Shown here one piece after another: positions 1 through 5,481 of a DNA stretch of 5,481 bases. Made by a program: the position numbers and the translations under genes. Numbering within the stretch: the first letter of the stretch is position 1; each line of letters opens with the position of its first letter. This DNA is from JAHFUI01 sp041485905 (lineage in GTDB: Bacteria > Acidobacteriota > Vicinamibacteria > Vicinamibacterales > CAVVIG01). The stretch spans positions 1 to 5,481 of the forward strand of contig JBGPKK010000266.1 in assembly GCA_041485905.1 (NCBI GenBank), in the 5' to 3' direction. The notes beneath the pieces were generated by a model. That model saw nothing but the letters and a program-made list of their open reading frames with translations. It made no database searches and had not been told where the DNA came from.

Positions 1-1
1 C

Positions 2-196
2 TCCCGTCCCGGCTGCGCGCTGTCACGCGACACGATCCTGAATGCCGTCTGGGGGAATGCCGTCTTCGTCACCGGACGGAGCGTCGATCGGTGTGTCGCG
101 ACGCTGCGGGCCAAAGTGGAGCCGGATCCGCACCGCCCCGTCTATATTCGGACGATTCGTGACATCGGTTATCGCTTCGAGCCGGGCGGCGACTAA
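2..196 (+). CDS. C-terminal end of an OmpR/PhoB-type winged-helix DNA-binding protein (5' partial)
   Basis: The open frame entering the window encodes 64 residues and stops at TAA 194-196. They match the second half of a Trans_reg_C (OmpR/PhoB) winged-helix domain. A 'LSRDTILNAVWG' segment corresponds to the helix where the family usually has 'SREELLxxVWG'. 'RSVDRCVATLRAKVE' is the recognition helix (family pattern TVDxHIxxLRxKL), and 'YIRTIRDIGYRFE' is the C-terminal hairpin wing. Proteins of this family bind promoter DNA, usually as the output domain of a two-component response regulator. The receiver domain, if there is one, lies upstream of the window, so a phosphorylated regulator cannot be told from a stand-alone winged-helix protein. 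The Cys in 'DRCVATL' replaces the more usual His or Asn and is unremarkable. The next gene lies 152 bp downstream on the same strand. Whether it is a target of this regulator is unknown. Confidence 0.88.
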   Translation, partial: SRPGCALSRDTILNAVWGNAVFVTGRSVDRCVATLRAKVEPDPHRPVYIRTIRDIGYRFEPGGD

Positions 197-241
197 GAGC
201 GCAACGCTCGCAAGGGCGGAGGGCTGAACGCTGAGGGCTTT

Positions 242-265
242 CCGGCTTGGAACGTCACAAGCCGG
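242..265 (+). repeat. Perfect 8-bp inverted repeat (hairpin) in the spacer after the regulator gene
   Basis: CCGGCTTG (242-249) and CAAGCCGG (258-265) are perfect reverse complements around an 8-base loop. The stem is GC-rich and lies 46 bases past the stop of the upstream regulator. No run of T follows, so it is not a canonical intrinsic terminator. It could be a weak terminator, an mRNA-end hairpin or a protein-binding dyad. The rest of 197-348 holds no gene that I can support. Confidence 0.45.
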
Positions 266-272
266 TAACAAG

Positions 273-288
273 AGACTACGAGACTACG
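273..288 (+). repeat. 8-bp tandem direct repeat (AGACTACG x2)
   Basis: AGACTACG occurs twice head to tail at 273-280 and 281-288, just after the hairpin and 60 bases before the preferred start of the next gene. It may be a small slippage product or a pair of direct-repeat binding half-sites for a regulator, such as an OmpR-type protein, which commonly binds direct repeats. Function is not shown by the sequence. Confidence 0.4.
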
Positions 289-348
289 CGCATGCGAAAC
301 GACTCGTTCATCATGAGCACGCATCGAAGAGCGTTGGAGGCCACTGGC

Positions 349-813
349 ATGAGGCAAGAACTGGTGATGCTGGCAGTGATTCTCTATGTAGCCACCCTGG
401 CGTCCTCCGCGTACGCGCATCACAGCCACCCCTATTTCTACGATGAGTGCAAGAGCATCACGATCGAGGGGCGAGTCGAAAGGGTCGAATTCAAGGACCC
501 GCACACCTGGATCGTTCTCAGACTGGACGACAAAACGGCCTATACCGTCGATTGGGCTCCGCTGAGCCGACTGACGAATAACCGCGTCATCGGCCCCGCG
601 AAAGAAGCGCTGGTGTTTGGAGCGCGCGTCGTGGTTACGGGCAATCGAATAAGGGATGCGGCCCAGATACGGGAGCATTTTCCAGACTTCAAGAGCGACG
701 TGAATCCGAACACCGTCGACCCGAGCTCGATACGGCGTGTGGGCGACAGTTTCAGCTGGGCGCTGTCCCCGAGGGCGAACCCTCCGAACTGCGACCGTAA
801 GCAGCGCGCGTAA
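349..813 (+). CDS. Small exported protein, DUF6152-like (HHS N-terminus after signal peptide)
   Basis: This encodes 154 residues. The ATG at 349 is preferred because GGAGG (336-340) lies 8 bases upstream and the product then begins directly with a signal peptide: MRQELVM, a hydrophobic core, then SAYA followed by HHSHP, with a likely signal peptidase I cut after Ala23. In-frame TTG 247, ATG 292 and ATG 313 would add a charged N-terminal tail and lack such a ribosome site. The mature protein starts His-His-Ser. It continues with a beta-rich core: 'ITIEGRVERVEF', 'DPHTWIVLRL', a Trp-containing strand 'YTVDWAPL', then 'FGARVVVTGNRIRD'. This order (HHS start, 'G-V-x-V-x-x-x-x-PH' strand, W strand, 'G-x-x-V-x-V-x-G' strand) is that of the periplasmic DUF6152 family, whose function is unknown. 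The C-terminal 40 residues are not recognised. The TIGR03435 relic begins 13 bases after the stop, so the two were probably co-transcribed. Confidence 0.75.
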   Translation: MRQELVMLAVILYVATLASSAYAHHSHPYFYDECKSITIEGRVERVEFKDPHTWIVLRLDDKTAYTVDWAPLSRLTNNRVIGPAKEALVFGARVVVTGNRIRDAAQIREHFPDFKSDVNPNTVDPSSIRRVGDSFSWALSPRANPPNCDRKQRA

Positions 814-826
814 TGTCGCGGATCAG

Positions 827-1507
827 ATGAACATGAATGCACGTGTCTCACGTCGATGGATAGCCGGGGTGTTCACCGTCGCCGCGATCGCACTCGTGAC
901 GGCCCAGCCCGAATCGTCTGTACATCCCCAGCATGACGCTGATGGCGCTGATCTACACCGCATACGGTGACGGAGGATTCAACACGTCGATGCGTGTCAC
1001 GGGAGGTCCGGACTGGATCAATAGGACGGCCTTTGCCGTCGAAGGTGTCGCGTCGGCGGAAGCGACGCCCCGGCAACTGCGGCTCATGCTGCAGACGCTC
1101 CTCGAGGAACGCTTTGCGTTGAAGATCCGCAACTTGACCCAGACCCAAGACATCCCGATGGACGACGTGTTGGCGCTGGTGGTGGACCGAAGCGACGGGA
1201 CCCTCGGTCCAAAGGTCAAACAGTGGGACGGCACCTGTCCCCAGGTCTTGCCGGTGTTGTATCTCCAAGCGTCACGTCGACCCCTGCGGAACAGGCCGAC
1301 TTCTGAGGCGGATGATCCTGCCGTGCCGTACTGTCCCACCCTCTATCGTGCAGATGGGGTGGAACAAGGCGGGGCAAGCGGCTCCGACGGCGCCGCAGGG
1401 CGACGAAACGGTCACCGCCGTCATTGCCCGCTGCCAACTGATGCCGCTTCGATCGAGCTCGGCGGAACGCGCGGTCGCCTCGGCGGGATGGGTACCGTTC
1501 CGACAGA
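827..1507 (+). pseudogene. Degraded TIGR03435-family (soil/Acidobacteria-associated) secreted protein gene
   Basis: Two frames together give a recognisable but broken TIGR03435-type protein. Frame one starts at ATG 827 (or 833) with a signal peptide (MNMNARVSRRWIAGVF, then 'ALVTAQPESS') and runs to TGA 968-970. Frame two, open from 900, carries the family core: 'RLYIPSMTLMALIYTAYG' (about 915-968), 'VTGGPDWI' (about 996-1019), 'QLRLMLQTLLEERFALKI' (about 1074-1127), then 'ALVVDRSDGTLGPKVKQWDGTC' (about 1173-1238) and a possible 'DDPAVPYCP' (about 1311-1337). Family members normally have some 40-70 residues between the signal peptide and the 'MTLMALI' segment, beginning FEVASVKP. Here that part is missing and the frame changes. 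The final DKTGLTG-x-FDF and LF-x-AL-x-x-QLGL motifs are also absent. Past about 1375 the frame stays open to 1571 but reads like noise, and its last 64 bases overlap the convergent NHL gene. The molecular function of the family is unknown. The broken state is well supported; the exact 3' limit is arbitrary. Confidence 0.75.
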
Positions 1508-2608
1508 TTACTTCCCGTTCTTCAGCACGAATCGCTGCGCCCGGCGGTTCGTGACGATCTCCGCCGTGTAGAGATTGCCTTTCGAATCGGCTGCCATGTG
1601 GTGGACGATGTCGAAGTCGCCCGGCTTCGCGCCGCGCATGCCAATCGCGCCAATCTGCGTCATCGTCGGGCGATCGTAAATCACGACGCGCATCGGCCCG
1701 GAGTCGACGACGTAGAGAAACTGCTGCTTCCTGTCGGGCGAGAACGCGAAGCCCGCGGGGACCGGCACGACCGTGCTGCCGTCGTTCGTCACGCGCACCT
1801 GCCTGATGTACTTCCCGGCCGTCGTGAACATCTGGATCCGGTTGTTGATTCGGTCTGCGAGGTAGACGACGCCGTCGCGTGACACTTTCACCGCGTGCGG
1901 CAGCCCGAAGTCCTGTGGTCCCTCGGGAGCGGTCTGCGGCTGCGGCACCGCGGGATTCGGGGCCAGTGTTGGAGGCGGCATGTTGCCGAATGCGCCCCAC
2001 ATACGCTTGAACTTCCCGGTGTCTGAATCGAACACCACCACACGCTTATTGCCGTAACCGTCGGCGACGTAGATTTCTTTCGCTGACGTGTCGACGAAGG
2101 TATCGGTGGGCTGGTGGACGTTTTCCGTGTCGGCGTTGCCTTTGCTCTGCCCGCGATGGCCGATCTGCATGACGAACTTTCCAGCCATCGTGAATTTCAG
2201 AATCATGTCGTCGCTGGTGCCGGGCGTCGCCGGCCGCGGCCAGCCGCCGCGCCCACCGATCCAGACGAAGTCGTTCGCGTCCACGAAGATGCCGTGCTCG
2301 CGCTCGGGCCACTCGAAGCCGTCGCCCGGCCCGCCCCAGCTTGTCAGCAGTGTTCCCGCGGCGTCGAACTCGAGCACCGGCGGCGCCGCGTTCGCGCGCT
2401 GCGGCTGGGGAATCGACTGCGGGACGTGCAGCACCCAGATGTGGTCTTTCCTGTCGACGGAGATCGACGTCACTTCGCCGAGCACCCAGTTGTTCGGCAC
2501 GGAGGGCCATTTCGGATCGAGCTCGAACGCTGGCGCCTTCCGCTGCTGCGCGTGGATGGCTGGCGCAAGAAGCGAGACGGCGAGGGCGATTGTGGCGACT
2601 TTACACAT
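1508..2608 (-). CDS. Exported six-bladed NHL beta-propeller protein, PAL-like (peptidyl-alpha-hydroxyglycine alpha-amidating lyase fold)
   Basis: This encodes 366 residues from ATG 2608. An in-frame ATG at 2623 would add five residues, and neither start has a clear ribosome site. A signal peptide (MCKVATIALAVSLLAPAIHA) has a likely cut after Ala20. Six propeller repeats follow, centred near residues 45-92, 101-150, 166-205, 236-272, 284-325 and 331-366. Each has a 'G/H-hydrophobic-x-V/F-D/S' strand and an 'I-W/Y-V-A-D' strand, then an 'F-T-x-x-G-K-F' turn typical of NHL. Positions resembling those of eukaryotic PAL are present. Three histidines fall in alternating blades (His105 in 'EREHGIFVD', His238 in 'LPHAVKVS', His336/337 in 'IVHHMAAD'), where PAL binds zinc. 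There is a Tyr185 in 'DGYGNKR' and an Arg253 in 'ADRINNRIQ', where PAL has its catalytic Tyr and Arg. Fold and export are firm; enzyme activity is inference. No monooxygenase partner (PHM-like) is visible. The gene converges with the TIGR03435 relic and diverges from the permease gene. Confidence 0.88.
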   Translation of the reverse strand: MCKVATIALAVSLLAPAIHAQQRKAPAFELDPKWPSVPNNWVLGEVTSISVDRKDHIWVLHVPQSIPQPQRANAAPPVLEFDAAGTLLTSWGGPGDGFEWPEREHGIFVDANDFVWIGGRGGWPRPATPGTSDDMILKFTMAGKFVMQIGHRGQSKGNADTENVHQPTDTFVDTSAKEIYVADGYGNKRVVVFDSDTGKFKRMWGAFGNMPPPTLAPNPAVPQPQTAPEGPQDFGLPHAVKVSRDGVVYLADRINNRIQMFTTAGKYIRQVRVTNDGSTVVPVPAGFAFSPDRKQQFLYVVDSGPMRVVIYDRPTMTQIGAIGMRGAKPGDFDIVHHMAADSKGNLYTAEIVTNRRAQRFVLKNGK

Positions 2609-2673
2609 GGTGATCGAAATCATATGACATGTTCGCGATATCTTTGCGGCTCGGGTAGCCAGCTGGCGCCATA

Positions 2674-2696
2674 ACAAAATACTTTGTGTGACAAAG
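2674..2696. promoter_or_regulatory. Palindromic operator candidate in the divergent promoter region
   Basis: CTTTGT (2682-2687), GTG spacer (2688-2690) and ACAAAG (2691-2696) form a perfect 6+3+6 dyad. A further ACAAA (2674-2678) makes a second inverted pair with the same TTTGT (2683-2687), giving three half-sites in 23 bases. The site lies 24 bases before the permease start and about 75 bases before the divergent NHL gene start. ADOP permeases of Acidobacteria (TIGR03434) are commonly adjacent to a PadR-family repressor (TIGR03433), so a PadR-type repressor is the first candidate to bind here. No PadR gene lies in the window, so that assignment is inference. Confidence 0.5.
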
Positions 2697-2712
2697 CCAT
2701 TCGTGATTAAAT
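2684..2712 (+). promoter_or_regulatory. Possible sigma-70-like promoter for the permease gene, overlapping the dyad
   Basis: TTGTGT (2684-2689) and TTAAAT (2707-2712) are separated by 17 bases and each resembles a -35/-10 element only moderately. The -35 would lie inside the palindrome, as expected if a bound repressor blocks polymerase. A start point 6-8 bases past the -10 would fall at or next to the ATG at 2720. No Shine-Dalgarno sequence precedes that ATG, so the transcript could be leaderless. This is a weak prediction from pattern alone. Confidence 0.3.
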
Positions 2713-2719
2713 CGCGGCT

Positions 2720-5222
2720 ATGTTCACGGGTATCTGGCGTGATCTGGTTTATGCCGGCCGGTCGCTGGCGAAGGCCCGAGCGTTCACGTTCGTGTGTGTC
2801 GTGTCGCTGGGAATCGGCATGGCGCCGGTCATCGCGATTCCGTACGGCGCGCGAATACTGAAGATGCCGCCTCCCGGCGTGAACACGGAGGGTCTGGTCG
2901 AACTCGTCATGTCGCCACGTGGCTCGCGCGCCGCCAGCAACGATTGGTCCTATCCGGACTTTGTGGATCTGCGCGACGCCGACACGGGCATGGCCATCAT
3001 CGGCTGGACCGATGGAGTCGAAGTCACCGTTCAGACTCCAGGAGAACAGAAGACGGCGTCGTCGACGATGTTTGTCTCGGCCAACTACTTCAGGGCGATC
3101 GGCGTGGCGCTGGCGCGGGGACCTGGATTCGACGAGAAGACGGATGACGCGCCAGCGGCGAAGCCCGTCGTGATTGTGGGATACAACTTCTGGCGGAACC
3201 GGCTGGCCTCCGATCCGGACATCGTCGGGAAGACGCTCACGTTGGATCGTATTCCCCCATGTCGTGGTCGGCATCGCACCGGATCACTTTGAGGGGCACC
3301 TCGCTCTTCAGGGAAGAGCACTCTTTGTTCCGCTCGAACGGCATCCACGTCTCCGCGCTGACAACAACGTTCGTTCCAATCGGGACATCGGGTGGGTGCA
3401 TATCCACGCACGTTTGTCGCCTGGAGCCGGCTTGGCGCAGGCGAGCGCGGCGGTTGCTGCCGTCACAGCGCGGTTGGCCAAACAGTATCCGTCGACGAAC
3501 GAGTTCAAGGCCGGTATCGTCGAGCGGTACGACGCCGCCGGAAGTCTGGATCGCTCCCAATTTGCGATCATTGAGGCCGTCGCGCTGACCCTGACCGGCA
3601 CGGTGCTTGTGGTCGTGTGCCTGAATATCTCCGGCATGATGCAGGTTCGCGGCGTGATGCGTGAGCGGGAACTGTCGATCCGCCAGGCGATCGGCGCGAG
3701 CCGGGGACGGCTGGTGCAGCATCTCTTGTCCGAAGCGATCGTACTGGCGGGTCTGGGAGGGGCTCTCGGCTCCGTTGTGCTCTTCAACATTCCCTCAGTG
3801 TTGTCCTGGTGGGTCGATCGACCCCTCCCGCTTCAAATGCAAGAGGCGCTGAGAGTGGATCTATCCATCATCGCGATCTGTGTCGGGCTGTGCCTTGTGA
3901 CAAGCGTGGTGTGCGGATTCTTGTCGGCAACTCGATTCAGTCGTCCGGTGATCATCTCCTCCCTGAAGGATGATGCCGGCGTCGGCGGGTTCCGCGCGGG
4001 CCGCGTTCATCGCGTGACGGCTGCGTTGCAGGTCGCGATCGCGGTGCCCTTGATCGTGATGAGTGGCATGTCGCTCGATCGGGTACGCGCAACCGCGACA
4101 TCCGACCTCGGATTTGCATCGGACTTGCTCTACGCAGCGCCGTTGAAGCTCGACGCCGCTGCGCATGAAAGCGCCGGTTTTCGAATCCGAACCGTCCGGG
4201 ACAATCTCGCAAAGGCAAGCGGTGTGGCATCCGTCACGGTGGCTGATGGCCTGCCGCTGGATTTCTCGGGCCGCACCGCGAAGGTCTCGCTGCCGGCGGA
4301 CGCGAACGTGGCTCCGACGTTCGTCTCCGTCCACGTGACGCGCGTCGGTGACGGCTATCTGAACACGATGGGCATCCCGCTGTTGCGCGGGCGTGGCTTC
4401 AGCGTTGATGACGGCGCTGGCGCGGAAATGGTGACCGTCATCTCGAAACCGCTCGCCGACCAACTCTTTCCGAAGGCCGACGCGGCCGAAGCCATTGGCA
4501 AGCGGTTGACGTTCGGGGCCGCCGATGCCGAAGACAAGACGCAGCAAACACTCACCATCGTGGGTGTGACCGGCGATTTCCCCACGTCGCAGATGAGCAC
4601 GCAGCGGGAACAGTTACTGTTGCCGTTGGCACAGCACTCGTCGCCGACGGTGTTTCTGATTGCGCGCAGTGCGCCCGGCGAACAACCGATGAAGTTGAAC
4701 GCGGCTCTCGAGAACGCGGTCCGCGATCTTGGTCCGGATTTCAACCAGAACGTGAAGACGCCTGACGGCGTGCCCTATTCCAAGGTCGTCACCGGCGTGT
4801 GGCTCCGGCAAAACAGCATGCGCGACTTCCTGGTGCAGTCGGCGGTCGGGGGCACCGCCGGCAGTGTGATCCTGATGCTGGCTGCACTCGGAATATACGG
4901 CGTCGTCGGATTGATGGTCGCGACGCGCACGCGCGAGATTGCCGTGCGGGTCGCGCTGGGCGCCTCGCGTCGACGAGTGTTTCGCATGATCCTGGTCGAC
5001 GTCGTGAAGCTCGTCATGCCCGGCGTGGCCGTCGGACTCGTCCTTACGGCCGCCCTCGTTCGCCTCAACGGCGAAAACATGGGCATCCCGCTGAGCAACG
5101 TGGAACCCCTGGCTTACGTCGTCGGCGCCGCGATCGCAGTACTCGTCGCAGTCCTGGCCAGCCTCGCCCCTGCACGCCGCGCCGCGTCGGTCCAGCCGAT
5201 GGTGGCCATGCGATCGGTATAG
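2720..5222 (+). pseudogene. ADOP-type FtsX/MacB-like ABC permease, split by a +1 frameshift
   Basis: The gene runs from ATG 2720 to TAG 5220-5222. Residues 1-179 are in one frame and the rest in the next, joined at the C5 tract 3254-3258. Removing one C gives a continuous 833-residue protein, usual for ADOP (TIGR03434) permeases. Order: TM1 (about 20-42), a MacB-type periplasmic domain ('WSYPDFVDLRD', 'VSANYFRAIGV', 'GKTLTLDRIPHVVVGIAP'), TM2-TM4 (about 283-307, 337-362, 381-405), TM5 (about 432-455), a second periplasmic domain ('MGIPLLRGRGF', 'LTIVGVTGDF'), then TM6-TM8 (about 706-732, 756-782, 799-820). The family's cytoplasmic loop motif occurs twice, once per half: 'RERELSIRQAIGASRGRL' and 'TRTREIAVRVALGASRRRV'. 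These are inner-membrane proteins whose substrate is unknown. The name reflects the usual lack of a neighbouring ATPase, and none is seen here. Apart from the one base the gene shows no decay, so a recent mutation or a homopolymer error are both likely explanations. Without readthrough the first frame would end at 3290-3292, giving a 190-residue fragment. Confidence 0.88.
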
Positions 5223-5227
5223 GATTT

Positions 5228-5481
5228 CTAAAGCCCGCGAATCCGCAGATCGACTTCCCCAATCGGCCGATACAAGTTTGGAACGGACATATACGGGTGC
5301 GCCTCGTGCAAATCTTCGATCTTTTTGCGGAGGATAGTTGGCGCAATGTTTATGCGGGTGAACTCGAAGTGCGCCCACCAGGTGCGCCCACCACTGGGCC
5401 GCATACATGGGAGCGCGGCCGTTGGGCAAACCCTTGGCGACAAGGCAGGACCGATCCGAGAACCCGCCAACTGCTGCACAG
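5228..5481 (-). pseudogene. 3' end of an unrecognised gene, frame broken by a 13-bp duplication (5' partial)
   Basis: On the minus strand the last 49 residues before TAG (5228-5230) read like a genuine protein end: 'HFEFTRINIAPTILRKKIED', then 'LHEAHPYMSV', 'NLYRPIGEVDLRIRGL'. Upstream, another frame (codons from 5480) gives 'VGGFSDRSCLVAKGLPNGRA' and 'PMYAAQWWAH', which also looks protein-like. The two meet at a 13-bp tandem duplication (5369-5393). Because of it 'WWAH' is encoded in both frames. Deleting one copy joins them as 'AAQWWAHFEFTRIN'. The gene enters from beyond the window's right edge, and its stop lies 5 bases from the stop of the convergent permease gene. I do not recognise the family. 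A GTG-started 83-residue reading in the final frame alone is possible, but its first half looks non-coding. Confidence 0.55.
5369..5393. repeat. 13-bp period tandem duplication (12 of 13 bases identical)
   Basis: GTGCGCCCACCA occurs at 5369-5380 and again at 5382-5393, separated by a single G. The period of 13 is not a multiple of three and shifts the reading frame of the minus-strand gene that contains it. The near-perfect identity suggests recent slippage duplication or an assembly artefact. Confidence 0.8.

Noticed and set aside
247..348. TTG, or ATG 292/313, starts for the DUF6152-like gene
   Set aside because: They place about 12-34 polar residues before the signal peptide and have no ribosome site, whereas ATG 349 has GGAGG at 8 bases. 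TTG 247 also falls inside the hairpin.
1272..2510. Long minus-strand frames at 1272-2000 and 2046-2510
   Set aside because: They are alternate-frame shadows of the NHL gene: Arg-rich, with no motifs, while the NHL frame shows six clear propeller blades.
3254..3258. Programmed +1 frameshifting as the normal way to express the permease
   Set aside because: CCC-C can slip, but there is no supporting stop codon directly after it or visible stimulatory structure, and this family is normally encoded in one frame. An indel is simpler.
2609..3274. In-frame upstream extension of the NHL gene (minus strand) giving a 588-residue protein
   Set aside because: The extension lies antisense to the permease N-terminus, is Arg/His-rich and unstructured in reading, and a clear signal peptide begins only at the ATG at 2608/2623.
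3861..4547. 228-residue minus-strand frame inside the permease
   Set aside because: It is antisense to well-matched permease sequence and has no signal, domain or start context of its own.
4614..5429. 271-residue minus-strand frame
   Set aside because: Most of it is antisense to the permease C-terminal half and is rich in His/Arg/Asp like other shadows. Only its first residues (about 5387-5429) belong to the broken unrecognised gene.
1..5481. Search for tRNA, rRNA, CRISPR repeats, transposase genes or insertion-sequence ends
   Set aside because: No cloverleaf-like tRNA pattern, regularly spaced repeats, transposase motifs or terminal inverted repeats were noticed on either strand by eye.

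Overview
The window looks like chromosomal DNA of a GC-rich soil Acidobacteriota, probably close to the Vicinamibacteria/Solibacter type. This is inferred from gene content: an ADOP-type duplicated orphan permease, a relic of the soil-associated TIGR03435 family, and a small exported DUF6152-like protein, all of which are typical of that phylum. I see no mobile-element gene, CRISPR array, rRNA or tRNA.

Layout. Bases 2-196 (+) hold the 3' end of an OmpR/PhoB-type winged-helix regulator that begins outside the window. A 152-bp spacer with a perfect 8-bp hairpin and a short tandem repeat follows. Bases 349-813 (+) encode a small secreted DUF6152-like protein. Only 13 bp later a TIGR03435-family gene starts (827 to about 1507), but it has lost an internal segment, changes frame and has an unrecognisable tail. 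It converges on a gene at 1508-2608 (-) for an exported six-bladed NHL beta-propeller. That protein keeps a set of His/Tyr/Arg positions like those of peptidyl-alpha-hydroxyglycine alpha-amidating lyase (PAL).

A roughly 0.1-kb divergent promoter region (2624-2719) carries a perfect dyad, CTTTGT-GTG-ACAAAG, in front of an ADOP permease gene (2720-5222, +). The permease gene is complete except for one extra C in a C5 tract at 3254-3258, which splits it into two frames. Five bases past its stop, on the opposite strand, lies the 3' end of an unrecognised gene (5228-5481, -). Its frame is broken by a 13-bp tandem duplication.

The genes do not form one evident pathway. The common themes are export to the cell envelope (three signal-peptide proteins and a membrane permease) and decay. 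Three of the five genes lying mostly or wholly in the window or at its end are disrupted, each by a different kind of lesion: internal deletion, homopolymer +1, and short tandem duplication. The last two could also be sequencing or assembly errors. I found no convincing new multi-gene system. The points most worth following are the PAL-like active site, the palindromic operator candidate, and whether the three broken frames are real.
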